From Mucilaginibacter gossypii (lineage in GTDB: Bacteria > Bacteroidota > Bacteroidia > Sphingobacteriales > Sphingobacteriaceae), in assembly GCF_900100945.1 (NCBI RefSeq), contig NZ_FNCG01000003.1, positions 558,001 through 622,000 of the forward strand: 64,000 nucleotides of DNA, in the 5' to 3' direction. A model generated the notes under the pieces. It saw only the letters and a list, made by a program, of their open reading frames with translations. It made no database searches and was not told the DNA's origin. Within the stretch, counting starts at the first letter, position 1; each line of letters starts with the position of its first letter. Made by a program: the position numbers and the translations under genes. Positions 26,451 through 35,985 of this stretch are shown piece by piece.

Positions 26451-28499
26451 CTATCCCGCCTGAATAACACCTTGTTGATCAGGCTTATAAAATCTGATTA
26501 ACAATATTTCTGCAAGCAGGAAGATCAGCGCCAAAATTATACAAAGTTTCCATAATTGTGTGCCAAAATTTGATTCGGCAACAACACTTTTTAATGAGCC
26601 GTTTCCCGCTATTAATAAGGGCTTTGCATTTGGTATCAATTTTTCCAGGTCGGCTGCCGAAAAATAACTCATGTCAGATTCGGCACGGTCGTCGTTAACT
26701 GCAAGCGTCGCCAGCGTGCTGTCCTGTTTCCGGAGCGAATAAATTCCGGGTTCATTCAATTGGTCAGAAACATATAACAACGCACTTCCCTCCCGCTGCC
26801 TTGCATCCGGGATAATGCTTTGATTGCCTTTGATGAGTTTGAGCAATTGCTTTTCAGTGGTTTGTACAGGTGGTACCTCAAAATTTTCGTCGGTGCCAAG
26901 GGTGTAAAATAAGGGTTGGTCATGCCCGCTTAATAATGCCATCCTAAAAAGTATGGGTACAAACAGTGCATGCCTTTGCAGGTTACTAAAATCCTCGTTA
27001 AGGGGCACGGCACATACATAAACATTTCCTCTTCCGCTCCAGTACCCCCCCCAAAAAGCTTCGCCGGTAGCAAGCTTCATCAGGCTTTCCTGCTTAGCAC
27101 CGCTTTTACTCAGTTGATAGTATTTTTTAACGGATGGTAAATCGGGGTTTTGAGGAAAGCTTTCAAACACGTTCTTAAAAACAGGGCTCTGCCTGTTAAG
27201 GGAAGCTACTTTTACATCCTGGGTTATTAGCTTTTCAGGATATCCGGTATTTAAGGCTAATAAAAATGACTTATAATTAGCCAGATCGGCATCGGCCGAC
27301 GGAAATACAACCAGCGTCCCTCCTTTTGTCACGTACGTTCTCAACTGCTGTGCCAGTCCGGTAGCTATGGTTTTAATGTCGCTGATAATTACTATAGGGT
27401 AGCTATTAAGTGCAGTGTAATCAACGTTACCATCGGTTACACGGGATGCAGCAAAGAAAGCGTCAGATGCAAAAACAGCTTTCAGATATGGATTTGGAGC
27501 GCCTCCATCTATCAGCAGAACCGGCATTTGCTGCTTTACATTAAAACTAAAATAAAACTGGTTGTCAAATGTGACCGGATTGTCCTGCAACTTAATTTCA
27601 CCGCTCTGCCATCCAGGTTTTAAGCCCGAAAATGATAAGGTATCATTTTGAACCTGGCGGGCATTGATACTGAAGCTACCGAGCGCCTTTTGCTCACCGT
27701 TAATTAATATTTTGAGGGGAATCTTTTCTTCTTTTTCTGTAGCGTAATTATGTAGGCGTACAACCAGTTTTTCACTTTCACCCGGGCGATGTACCGCACT
27801 AAGTAACCAAACCGAATCAACAGCAACATTTGGAAGGTTTCCGGCTTTAAGCTGAACAAGGTTAACGGTAATATTACTATCGACTTTCACTGGTTTATCA
27901 TTTCTGTTTTTTTGAAAATCAGAAATAATAAACACCGACCTAGCAGCTCCCGGTTGATTTTGCAATAGGTTTTCCTGTCTGCTGATAACCTGTTGTAAGC
28001 TCCTGCTTTGTGAACTTACTTTAACCGCATCAACTGCATCATTAAATTCATCACGGCTCAACAGTCTTTGATGTTTACCTTCAAAATCTTGCGTAAGTAA
28101 TTGAAAGCGATCGTTAATGTTATAAGCCGAAGCAATTTCCTTAGCACGGCGTTTAGCTTCATCAAGTAACGACCCCTCGCGGTTAAGGGTTTCCATGGAG
28201 TAAGAATTATCCACAAAAACGCTTATCACCTGTTGTTTACCAGCATTAGCATTTTGCGCGCCGGGGATATAAGGTCGGGCAAATGCCAGTATCAGAAATA
28301 ACAAAGTGAGTAAACGCGCCGCCAATATCAATCGCTCCTTCAAATTGCGACGCGAGGCCTGCCGTTCCTGCACCTCTTTCAGAAACTGTACATTACTGAA
28401 ATATACCTTTTTGTATTTACGAAAATTAAATAGGTGGATCACAACCGGGATGGCCAGACTTAACAACGCGAATAAAAAAGCAGGATATAAAAAATACAT
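26451..28499 (-). CDS. BatA-domain / von Willebrand factor A-like membrane protein
   Basis: 682 residues. The N-terminal 80 residues form the BatA module with two membrane segments (MYFLYPAFLFALLSLAIPVVIHLF and RLLTLLFLILAFARPYI). A vWA-like domain follows, with a metal-site motif V-D-N-S-Y-S-M near residue 100 and LTQDFEGKHQ further on. Residues 330-450 resemble a GATase1-like fold (MPVLLIDGG...YPIVIISDI). A last membrane segment is at about 655-675. The part outside the cytoplasmic membrane is most of the protein. Family members act in the Bat aerotolerance or envelope-maintenance group; function is not established. It heads the run with the dihydroorotase-like gene 32 bp downstream. Confidence 0.82.
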   Translation of the reverse strand: MYFLYPAFLFALLSLAIPVVIHLFNFRKYKKVYFSNVQFLKEVQERQASRRNLKERLILAARLLTLLFLILAFARPYIPGAQNANAGKQQVISVFVDNSYSMETLNREGSLLDEAKRRAKEIASAYNINDRFQLLTQDFEGKHQRLLSRDEFNDAVDAVKVSSQSRSLQQVISRQENLLQNQPGAARSVFIISDFQKNRNDKPVKVDSNITVNLVQLKAGNLPNVAVDSVWLLSAVHRPGESEKLVVRLHNYATEKEEKIPLKILINGEQKALGSFSINARQVQNDTLSFSGLKPGWQSGEIKLQDNPVTFDNQFYFSFNVKQQMPVLLIDGGAPNPYLKAVFASDAFFAASRVTDGNVDYTALNSYPIVIISDIKTIATGLAQQLRTYVTKGGTLVVFPSADADLANYKSFLLALNTGYPEKLITQDVKVASLNRQSPVFKNVFESFPQNPDLPSVKKYYQLSKSGAKQESLMKLATGEAFWGGYWSGRGNVYVCAVPLNEDFSNLQRHALFVPILFRMALLSGHDQPLFYTLGTDENFEVPPVQTTEKQLLKLIKGNQSIIPDARQREGSALLYVSDQLNEPGIYSLRKQDSTLATLAVNDDRAESDMSYFSAADLEKLIPNAKPLLIAGNGSLKSVVAESNFGTQLWKLCIILALIFLLAEILLIRFYKPDQQGVIQAG

Positions 28500-28574
28500 A
28501 TTTTATATAGATGGTTGTGCTATTTACAAATGTGGTAATTAAATTGAATTTCTGTTATCTTGCAGTACCGGAAC

Positions 28575-29177
28575 ATGAAAAAAATCCCCCTGTTATTAAT
28601 TTTATCGCGAGTTTTATTTGGTATCATAATTATTGCATTAAGCTTAATACAATGCCTGTATTTCCGAAACATCATTATAATATTAATGATACTCGGCTTA
28701 CTATCAGATATTTTTGATGGAATCATTGCCCGACGGCTGAACGTTTCAAGCCCCATGCTCAGACGGCTTGATTCAGGTGTCGATCAATTTTTTTGGTTGA
28801 GTATTGTGGCAGGATGTTATATCACCTGTCCACAGTTTTTTAAAGACAATCTGCTAAAGATAAGCTTGCTGGTTGCCATGGAAGCAGGATGTTATGCCAT
28901 AAGCTATATCCGGTTTGGTAAAGAGGTGGCCACACACGCCATATCTTCAAAGTTTTGGACACTTGTACTGCTCGCAACTATGATTCAGGTTACAGTAAGT
29001 TGCTCTTCTGTAATTCTATTTAATATTTGTTTTTATCTGGGAATAGCTACCCGTATAGAAATAATAGGCATGCTACTTATTATAAAAGAGTGGACAAACG
29101 ACATCCCAACTATTTACCATGCTTTTTTGATAAGGAATGGCAAAGAGATAACGCGCCATAAACTTTTCAATGGCTAA
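28575..29177 (+). CDS. CDP-alcohol phosphatidyltransferase-like membrane protein
   Basis: A 200-residue membrane protein with about five hydrophobic segments. The motif D-x-x-D-G-x-x-A-R (DIFDGIIARR, about residues 43-52) and the distal D-x-x-x-D (DSGVD) match CDP-alcohol phosphatidyltransferases. The central glycine of the consensus (between AR and the distal aspartates) is replaced by leucine. Such enzymes join an alcohol such as glycerol phosphate or inositol phosphate to CDP-diacylglycerol in the inner membrane. A TTG at 28560 could add five residues, but ATG at 28575 is preferred. It is divergent from the BatA-type gene with a 75-bp spacer. Confidence 0.72.
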   Translation: MKKIPLLLILSRVLFGIIIIALSLIQCLYFRNIIIILMILGLLSDIFDGIIARRLNVSSPMLRRLDSGVDQFFWLSIVAGCYITCPQFFKDNLLKISLLVAMEAGCYAISYIRFGKEVATHAISSKFWTLVLLATMIQVTVSCSSVILFNICFYLGIATRIEIIGMLLIIKEWTNDIPTIYHAFLIRNGKEITRHKLFNG

Positions 29178-29254
29178 TTGCAAGAAAACAATATGGCCTT
29201 GTCTCTTTAACTATCTTAATATCGGTCTTCCCTTTCAAATCATGTATAAATAAA

Positions 29255-29262
29255 TATATTTG
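29255..29262 (+). promoter_or_regulatory. promoter -7 box before aldo/keto reductase
   Basis: TATATTTG is a perfect TAnnTTTG match 26 bases before the ATG. A weaker TTTC at 29233-29236 stands 18 bp upstream in the -33 position. Confidence 0.5.
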
Positions 29263-29287
29263 GTGCATACATCAATCTACTTAAAAA

Positions 29288-30283
29288 ATGGAATACAGAA
29301 GATTAGGCGAAAGTAAACTAAGCGTATCGGCAATAACTTTTGGAGCATGGGCTGCAGGCGGCTGGATGTGGGGTGGCAATGACGATCAGGAAGCTATTGA
29401 TGCCATGCGTGCGGCTTACGACCTTGGAATAACATCAATTGATACAGCCCCGGTTTATGGACAAGGTAAAAGCGAAGAGCTGGTGGGCCTGGCCATTAAA
29501 GGCCTACCCCGGGATAAGGTACAGATCCTGACTAAATATGGCTTGCGCTGGGACCTTGTAAAAGGTGAGTTCTTTTTCAAAAGTAAAGACAACAGCGGAA
29601 AGGATATTGATGTGTATCGATATGCCGGTAAAGACAGCATTATAGCCGAGTGTGAAAATAGTCTCAAACGTCTCGGTACCGATTATATCGACCTGTACCA
29701 AATTCATTGGTCGGACAAAACTACGCCTATTGACGAAACTATGGAGGCCATTTTACGTCTGCAAGAACAGGGTAAAATTCGCGAAGCAGGTGTTTGTAAT
29801 TATAATTTGAGTCAAATGCAAATCGCTGCCAAAACCATTAAGCTGGCGGCAAACCAGGTTCCGTTTAGCATGGTAAACCGCGCTATTGAAGATGAGTTAA
29901 TCCCTTATTGCATCGAAAACAGGAAAGCAATATTAGCTTATAGTCCCCTTGAGCGTGGTTTATTGACCGGTAAAATGAAACCCGGCCAAAATTTCGGCGA
30001 AGGCGATCATCGTGCAGGCGTTAAATATTTTAAAGATCAAAACATTGAGCGTACCAATGCGTTCCTTGCCAAAATAAAACCATTGGCCGACGAAAAAGGT
30101 GCAACTTTAGGGCAATTGGTTATCCGCTGGACAATCAATCATCCAGGCATAACCGTAGCGCTGGTTGGCGCCCGTAATGCCGAACAATCAGTTGAAAATG
30201 CAAAAGCAATAAATATTCATATCAATGGAGAAGAAATGGAGTTTATCAATAACCAGTTAAGTGATTTGGTGATTGTAGATTAA
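29288..30283 (+). CDS. aldo/keto reductase
   Basis: 331 residues forming a complete (beta/alpha)8 aldo/keto reductase. The catalytic tetrad is visible: D in SIDTAPVYGQGKSEE (Asp and Tyr), K in ILTKYG, and H in LYQIHW. NADPH contacts lie in NQVPFSMVNR and in the C-terminal GARNAEQSVENA. It belongs to the YajO/voltage-channel-beta-like group by length and by the R-x-L-G-x-S-x-L-x-V-S start. The substrate is probably a sugar or small aldehyde, but cannot be named. The dipeptidase gene follows 26 bp downstream. Confidence 0.92.
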   Translation: MEYRRLGESKLSVSAITFGAWAAGGWMWGGNDDQEAIDAMRAAYDLGITSIDTAPVYGQGKSEELVGLAIKGLPRDKVQILTKYGLRWDLVKGEFFFKSKDNSGKDIDVYRYAGKDSIIAECENSLKRLGTDYIDLYQIHWSDKTTPIDETMEAILRLQEQGKIREAGVCNYNLSQMQIAAKTIKLAANQVPFSMVNRAIEDELIPYCIENRKAILAYSPLERGLLTGKMKPGQNFGEGDHRAGVKYFKDQNIERTNAFLAKIKPLADEKGATLGQLVIRWTINHPGITVALVGARNAEQSVENAKAINIHINGEEMEFINNQLSDLVIVD

Positions 30284-30309
30284 GATCAAGGATTTTCCTA
30301 TATTCCATT

Positions 30310-31485
30310 ATGAAAAAATCGTTGCTACTCTTCCCTTTAATGTTGGCATTAAGATTATCTGCTCAAAATGCCCAGCAGATCCATCAAAAAGCTATTTTAA
30401 TTGATACGCATAACGATGTTATTTCAAACGAGTTGATCACCGGCGCTGATTTAGGCAAACGTCAGAGCGAAGGGAATTTTGATTTAGTCCGCGCTAAAGA
30501 AGGCGGACTTGACGCACAGATCTTTTCTATCTGGTGTGGTGAAAGTTACGGTAAAGGGGCTGCCTTTGCTTTTGCAAACCGGGAGATAGATTCGTTGTAC
30601 GCGCTCATCAAACGTAATCCTGATAAAATAGCTTTAGTGCGCAATACCAAAGAACTTAAAAAAGCTGTGGCCGGTAAAAAGCTGGCAGCATTGATTGGTG
30701 TTGAAGGCGGGCATATGATCGAAGACAGGATGGATTACATTGACAGTCTGGCTAAACGAGGGATGCGCTATCTTACCCTCACCTGGAATAACAGCACTTC
30801 ATGGGCAACTTCGGCACGTGACGAGGTTACTAAAAAGGATAGTTTGAAGCATTTAGGACTTACCGATTATGGCAAACAAATAGTAAAGCACCTGAATGAG
30901 CTTGGTGTTATGGTTGACGTATCGCATGTGGGTGAGCGTACTTTTTATGATGTGCTGGCAACAACCACAAAGCCTGTTATCGCTTCACATAGCTGTGCTT
31001 ATAGTATCGATCCATTTCGCCGCAACTTAAAGGATGACCAACTAAAGGCGCTGGCAAAAAACGGCGGTGTGGTATGCATTAATTTTTATAGTGGCTTTGT
31101 AGACAGTACCTATACACCCAAAGTGCTTAAGTTTTTGGCGCTGCATAAAACAGAGCTCGATTCATTGACCAAAGTTTATCATGACGTCGATCTGGCCAAT
31201 ATCAGGATAAATGCCATGTATAAAGTTGAATCTGACAAGCTCAGACCACCGCTTGAATTGCTAATTAAGCATATTGATTATATAGTAAAGCTGATAGGTG
31301 TTGATTATGTGGGTATCGGGTCGGATTTTGATGGAGCCGAATCATACCCTCTTGGTTTGGATAGCGTTGCTGATTATCCAAAAATAACCGGAGAACTATT
31401 GAAATTAGGCTACAGCCAAAAAGATATTGATAAAATATTAGGTGGAAATGTAATGCGGGTGCTTGCCGCAAATACAGGTAAATGA
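30310..31485 (+). CDS. M19-family membrane dipeptidase
   Basis: 391 residues with a signal peptide (MKKSLLLFPLMLALRLSAQNA). Zinc ligands of the M19 (renal dipeptidase) fold are seen: H-x-D in LIDTHNDVI, E in IGVEGGHMI, H in MVDVSHVGERTF and H in VIASHSCAYSIDPFRRN, and VGIGSDFDGAE carries the catalytic Asp near the C-terminus. It hydrolyses dipeptides in the periplasm, some family members preferring D-residues. The gene ends 74 bp before trxB, which has its own likely promoter. It may form a unit with the aldo/keto reductase. Confidence 0.93.
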   Translation: MKKSLLLFPLMLALRLSAQNAQQIHQKAILIDTHNDVISNELITGADLGKRQSEGNFDLVRAKEGGLDAQIFSIWCGESYGKGAAFAFANREIDSLYALIKRNPDKIALVRNTKELKKAVAGKKLAALIGVEGGHMIEDRMDYIDSLAKRGMRYLTLTWNNSTSWATSARDEVTKKDSLKHLGLTDYGKQIVKHLNELGVMVDVSHVGERTFYDVLATTTKPVIASHSCAYSIDPFRRNLKDDQLKALAKNGGVVCINFYSGFVDSTYTPKVLKFLALHKTELDSLTKVYHDVDLANIRINAMYKVESDKLRPPLELLIKHIDYIVKLIGVDYVGIGSDFDGAESYPLGLDSVADYPKITGELLKLGYSQKDIDKILGGNVMRVLAANTGK

Positions 31486-31509
31486 TGTCACTTTGTTGAC
31501 GATATGCGC

Positions 31510-31540
31510 TTTGCCTTATGCGCTTAAAATCGTAAATTCG
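31510..31540 (+). promoter_or_regulatory. candidate promoter of trxB
   Basis: TTTG (31510-31513) and TAAATTCG (31533-31540, one mismatch to TAnnTTTG) are 19 bp apart and 19 bases before the trxB ATG. Confidence 0.5.
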
Positions 31541-31558
31541 CAACTCATTTATAATAAA

Positions 31559-32515
31559 ATGTCTCAAGAAACTGAACACGTAAAATGCCTGATCATAGGG
31601 TCAGGTCCTGCAGGTTATACTGCAGCTATATATGCTTCCCGCGCTGATCTTAAGCCAGTTATGTATACCGGTTTACTGGCAGGCGGCCAGCTTACACAAA
31701 CTACCGAAGTTGAAAATTTCCCAGGCTATCCGCAAGGCATTATGGGCCCTGAACTGATGGAGGATTTCCGCAAACAGGCTGAGCGCCTGGGTACCGAAAT
31801 CCGTTTCGGATATGTTAGTTCTGTTGATTTTTCAAGCCTGCCACATAAAGTTGTAGTTGATGATGTGAAAACTATCACAGCAGATACCGTGATTATTTCA
31901 ACCGGAGCTTCGGCCAAATGGCTTGGTTTAGAGTCTGAACAAAAATACAGCGGCTTTGGCGTTTCTGCCTGTGCCGTTTGCGATGGTTTCTTTTTTAAAG
32001 GCCAGGACGTAGCTATTGTTGGTGCCGGTGATACTGCAGCCGAAGAAGCTACCTACTTAGCCAAATTGGCCCGCAAGGTATATATGATCGTTCGCAGGGA
32101 CGAGTTCCGTGCTTCAAAAGCGATGGTTCACCGCGTGCTGAACACACCAAACATTGAAATATTGTATAATACCGAAACCAAAGAAATTTTAGGCGATGGT
32201 CAAAGTGTTACCGGTGTTAAAGTGATCAATAACCAAACCAACGCCGAAACCGATCTTGATGTTACAGGATTCTTTGTAGCAATTGGTCACCACCCTAATA
32301 CCGATATTTTTAAAGGCTGGTTACATATGGATGAAACCGGTTATATCATCACCCGTCCCGGTTCAACTGAAACCAACGTTGAGGGTGTATTTTGCGCCGG
32401 CGATGCACAAGACCATATTTATCGCCAGGCTGTAACAGCAGCCGGTACCGGCTGTATGGCCGCTATCGATGCTGAGCGCTACCTGGCTGCCAAAGAGCAT
32501 GTGGTGACAGCTTAA
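31559..32515 (+). CDS. trxB: thioredoxin-disulfide reductase
   Basis: 318 residues, typical of low-molecular-weight TrxR. It has the FAD-binding IIGSGPAGYTAAIYASRA near the N-terminus, the redox pair C-A-V-C (about residues 138-141, in SACAVCDG), the NADPH-binding VGAGDTAAEEATYLA, and the FAD signature GVFCAGDAQDHIYRQAVTAAGTGC near the end. It passes electrons from NADPH to thioredoxin, which in turn serves enzymes such as the fRMsr at 207-683. An in-frame upstream extension to 31463 overlaps the dipeptidase and was not used. Confidence 0.97.
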   Translation: MSQETEHVKCLIIGSGPAGYTAAIYASRADLKPVMYTGLLAGGQLTQTTEVENFPGYPQGIMGPELMEDFRKQAERLGTEIRFGYVSSVDFSSLPHKVVVDDVKTITADTVIISTGASAKWLGLESEQKYSGFGVSACAVCDGFFFKGQDVAIVGAGDTAAEEATYLAKLARKVYMIVRRDEFRASKAMVHRVLNTPNIEILYNTETKEILGDGQSVTGVKVINNQTNAETDLDVTGFFVAIGHHPNTDIFKGWLHMDETGYIITRPGSTETNVEGVFCAGDAQDHIYRQAVTAAGTGCMAAIDAERYLAAKEHVVTA

Positions 32516-32566
32516 TCAAGCGATTAGAGATTGGAGGTAAGAGATTAGATGGTTTCTTACGATCAT

Positions 32567-32597
32567 AAAAAGCGACAGGTATCCCCTATCGCTTTTT
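32567..32597 (+). terminator. rho-independent terminator of trxB
   Basis: 13-bp stem AAAAAGCGACAGG / CCTATCGCTTTTT with one G-T pair and a 5-base loop, ending in a T-run. It lies about 50 bp after the trxB stop. Confidence 0.85.
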
Positions 32598-32836
32598 TCA
32601 TTTCTGAACCGGGGTTTGGGGAGATTTTTCGGTTTACACTGCACACCGTGGTCTAACCCGAATTAGCAAACAATAAGATTCTTTTGAATTTGCTTAGCAT
32701 CCTGTTAATTCGTTTCATTCCATAAATTCGAGTTCAGACAAATACTTACTGAACTAAGATTTTTACATATTAAAACTTTTTAAATTTTTTAAAAAAGTTT
32801 TATCTTACGGGCTCACACTAACCTGTTAGATAAATT

Positions 32837-35140
32837 ATGTATAAAAAGGTTTCTTTAGTACTGCTCGCCGTGCTTGCAGTGTACACCTCCACTGCAAATG
32901 CGCAGGATGCTGATCCAAACCTGGGCATTATCCCCGCACCTGTTTCATTGAAAAAAGCTTCCGGTCAATTTATTTTGAGCCAGGAAACCACGATCCAGGC
33001 GGATACGCCCTCAAACAAAGCAGTAGTATTTTTTGAAGATTATCTTGCCAATAACCAGGCATACAACAAACCAATTGTTGTAAAAGGCAGCAAAAGCAAC
33101 AACGTTATAACCCTTACTGCTGCCGGTACTGATGGTTTACCTGCCGAAGGTTACCGTTTAACTATTACTCCGCAACAAGTGATTGTTGCAGGTAAAGGAG
33201 CCGGGCTTTTTTATGGAGTGCAAACACTGCTCCAGCTAATGCCCGTAGAGCATTCGGCTACCATAAAGCTGCCTGCCGTGCAAATTGAAGATTACCCACG
33301 CTTTGGTTATAGGGGCGCGATGCTTGATGTTGGTCGCCACTTTTTTGGGGTGGAAATGGTTAAGAAATATATCGACCTCTTGGCCGCTTATAAACTGAAT
33401 ACCTTTCACTGGCACCTTACTGAAGATCAGGGCTGGCGGATTGAAATAAAGAAATACCCTAAGCTTACCCAAATAAGCAGTATGCGTGCACAAACGCTTA
33501 TAGGTGGTTATCACGACCGTACGCCACAACAATTTGATGGGACACCGTACGGCGGCTTTTATACACAAGATCAAATACGCCAGGTAGTAAAGTATGCATC
33601 AGACAGGTTTGTTACCATAGTGCCTGAAATTGAAATGCCGGGGCACTCTAAAGCTGCGCTTGCTGCTTATCCCAAGTTAAGCTGTGACCCGTCAAAAACG
33701 TATCAACCTGCCGAAACGTGGGGCGTATTTAACGATATTTACTGCCCTAATGAAAATACCTTTGCCTTTTTACAGGACGTTTTAACAGAAGTGATGGCGC
33801 TTTTCCCGAGTAAATACATCCACATTGGCGGTGACGAAGCCCCGAAAGATGCATGGAAAAGCTCGCCATTTTGCCAGCAGCTAATTAAAAAATTGAAACT
33901 GAAAGACGAGCACGCACTGCAAAGCTATTTTATACAACGCATTGAAAAGTTTTTAAACTCAAAAGGTCGCAGCATCATTGGCTGGGACGAGATCTTAGAA
34001 GGCGGCCTTGCTCCTAATGCTACCGTTATGAGCTGGCGCGGCGAGGAAGGCGGAACAGCAGCAGCGCAGCAAAAACACGATGTGATCATGACGCCAGGAA
34101 GCAACGGTTTATACATTGACCATGGCCAGGGTAGGCCAAGCCAGGAACCTTTAAGCATCGGTGGCAACGAACCGCTTTCAAAAATCTACAGCTATAACCC
34201 CACTCCTGCTGTATTAACGCCTGATGAGCAAAAATACATTAAAGGTGTGCAGGCCAATTTGTGGACGGAATATGTGGCCACAGATGCCAAAGTGGAATTT
34301 ATGCTGCTGCCGAGGTTGCTTGCATTATCAGAAATTGCCTGGTCGCCATTGGCTAATAAAAATTATGTTGATTTTGCTGATACACGCTTACCTGGTCATT
34401 TGGCATGGCTGGATAAAAATGGTTTTGATTACCACGTGCCAACAGCTATAGGTGCAAAAGATACAGTGATGATAGGAAGCAAGTTAAATGCTGTATTGAA
34501 ACCATCTGTTGAAGGTGCAAAAGTTCATTATACTATTGACGGTTATACCCCACGCGAAACAGACTTGATTTATACTACCCCACTTAATTTGGATATACCC
34601 GCCGATCAATATCGCGAACTACAGACTATTGTGATCACTCCTTCGGGCAAACGGAGCAATGTTACCCGTACATTGGTTTATAATAAAGCGCCAATGGCAG
34701 CCGTTACTTATACAGGTACAGCATCGGGACTAAAGTATCAGGTTTTTCCTGGTCTTTACAGCAGTACAAACCAACTTGGCGTTATGCCTGCCGACAGCGG
34801 CGTAACCAAAACCTTTAATACGACTGATCTGCGAAAAAATAAAGGTAAATATGGTGTGATTTATACAGGATTTATTAATATTGAAACCGATGGCGTTTAT
34901 GGCTTTGCAACGTCATCTGCAGGTGGTTCGGTTTTGTTAATTGATGACCAACCGGTAGTTGATAATGATGGAAAACACACCATGAATGAACAAATGGGAG
35001 CTGCGCCGTTATTAAAAGGCTACCATAAGGTAACGGTAAAATATTTTGACCAGGGAGTTGGCCCTGTATCGTTAAAAGTGTTTATTACTGCGCCTGGTAA
35101 AGCAAAAGCCGAGCTAACACCAGATACATTATACAACTAA
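32837..35140 (+). CDS. secreted beta-N-acetylhexosaminidase, GH20
   Basis: 767 residues with signal peptide (MYKKVSLVLLAVLAVYTSTANAQ). An N-terminal GH20b domain (about 30-150) is followed by the GH20 barrel with RGAMLDVGRHFF, TFHWHLTEDQGWR, VPEIEMPGHSKAALA and the catalytic D-E pair in HIGGDEAPK (about residues 329-337), then WDEILEGG and VQANLWTEY. Residues 540-620 form a small chitobiase-type C-terminal domain, and the last 140 residues (YTGFINIETDGVYGFA...VLLIDDQPVVDNDG) resemble a PA14 carbohydrate-binding module. It releases terminal GlcNAc or GalNAc from glycans or chitin oligomers outside the cytoplasm. A lipoprotein gene follows after 16 bp. Confidence 0.93.
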   Translation: MYKKVSLVLLAVLAVYTSTANAQDADPNLGIIPAPVSLKKASGQFILSQETTIQADTPSNKAVVFFEDYLANNQAYNKPIVVKGSKSNNVITLTAAGTDGLPAEGYRLTITPQQVIVAGKGAGLFYGVQTLLQLMPVEHSATIKLPAVQIEDYPRFGYRGAMLDVGRHFFGVEMVKKYIDLLAAYKLNTFHWHLTEDQGWRIEIKKYPKLTQISSMRAQTLIGGYHDRTPQQFDGTPYGGFYTQDQIRQVVKYASDRFVTIVPEIEMPGHSKAALAAYPKLSCDPSKTYQPAETWGVFNDIYCPNENTFAFLQDVLTEVMALFPSKYIHIGGDEAPKDAWKSSPFCQQLIKKLKLKDEHALQSYFIQRIEKFLNSKGRSIIGWDEILEGGLAPNATVMSWRGEEGGTAAAQQKHDVIMTPGSNGLYIDHGQGRPSQEPLSIGGNEPLSKIYSYNPTPAVLTPDEQKYIKGVQANLWTEYVATDAKVEFMLLPRLLALSEIAWSPLANKNYVDFADTRLPGHLAWLDKNGFDYHVPTAIGAKDTVMIGSKLNAVLKPSVEGAKVHYTIDGYTPRETDLIYTTPLNLDIPADQYRELQTIVITPSGKRSNVTRTLVYNKAPMAAVTYTGTASGLKYQVFPGLYSSTNQLGVMPADSGVTKTFNTTDLRKNKGKYGVIYTGFINIETDGVYGFATSSAGGSVLLIDDQPVVDNDGKHTMNEQMGAAPLLKGYHKVTVKYFDQGVGPVSLKVFITAPGKAKAELTPDTLYN

Positions 35141-35156
35141 GTTGAACCCAAAAAAT

Positions 35157-35900
35157 ATGACTAACAGGTTTTACCTTTTTGCGCTTGCGATAAGTGCATT
35201 AATGGCTGGATGCGGCGGGCAGGAAACAAAAAAGCCTGCCGCTCCTACGGCACCTAAAAAGCCGGAATTGATGGCGCCTTTCAGGTTTCACAAACTGATA
35301 GAGGTGTCTCCGGGCCAAAGCTATGACATTTTGAGCTGGGGGCGCGGCGCCGAAGAGGCCGGTTCGTTCATGATATTACATTCAGATTCGTCGGCTATAA
35401 AATACACTACGACAACCGGCGATTTGGATGGGGCTATTATTGACGTTTACAATTCGGATATGGATGTGGATGGCAATCCTGAAATCCTGATACAGGCTAA
35501 ATCGAAAGATACAACCAATTACACGTCAATTTACGCCTTTGAGTTTAACGACAATAATAGTAAGGCCAATAAGCTGGATTTTCCGAAGCTGACCAGCTCG
35601 CAGCGCAAAGGTTACCGTGGTAATGATAATTTCTATATTAAGGAAGGTAAGCTGATGCGGGAGTTCTCGATATTTAACGGAACCGGCAAAGATGCCAAAC
35701 CATCAGGAGCAAAACGCCAATTGGAGTATGGTTTACGGGGTAATGAATTTACCGTTAAGCAGTTGAGCAAAGATTCGACAGATGTAAAGCAACCGGACAA
35801 TCAGCCTGCTAAAACTGATGAGAAAAAATCTTCGGATAAACAAAGCTCATCTTCTTCTTCAAAATCGTCTAAGAAAAAACATAAAAGACATAGAGGATAA
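35157..35900 (+). CDS. hypothetical lipoprotein with Ser/Lys-rich tail
   Basis: 247 residues. The signal sequence ends in the lipobox LMAGC, so Cys is predicted to be lipidated at about residue 19. A single folded region (about 40-200) has beta-rich segments such as GQSYDILSWGRGAEEAGSFMIL and IDVYNSDMDVDGNPEILIQAKS, the latter like an integrin/FG-GAP type D-x-D-x-D-G calcium loop. The C-terminus is low-complexity: serine run then KKKHKRHRG. A TTG at 35142 opens the frame earlier, but ATG at 35157 gives the proper lipoprotein start. It lies 16 bp after the hexosaminidase. I do not recognise the family. Confidence 0.65.
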   Translation: MTNRFYLFALAISALMAGCGGQETKKPAAPTAPKKPELMAPFRFHKLIEVSPGQSYDILSWGRGAEEAGSFMILHSDSSAIKYTTTTGDLDGAIIDVYNSDMDVDGNPEILIQAKSKDTTNYTSIYAFEFNDNNSKANKLDFPKLTSSQRKGYRGNDNFYIKEGKLMREFSIFNGTGKDAKPSGAKRQLEYGLRGNEFTVKQLSKDSTDVKQPDNQPAKTDEKKSSDKQSSSSSSKSSKKKHKRHRG

Positions 35901-35948
35901 TTTAGTTTGCGTTACAAACGAGCGCAAGGCGAAACAAGTCAAAACATT

Positions 35949-35985
35949 AAAAGCGCCGTGATGAGCAGTTCATCATGGCGCTTTT
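35949..35985. terminator. bidirectional terminator between lipoprotein and carboxylase genes
   Basis: 16-bp stem AAAAGCGCCGTGATGA / TCATCATGGCGCTTTT with one G-T pair, loop of five, flanked by A and T runs. It lies between convergent genes. Confidence 0.88.

Noticed and set aside
31463..31558. N-terminal extension of TrxB
   Set aside because: It overlaps the dipeptidase gene and a candidate promoter; the conserved TrxB start is at 31559.
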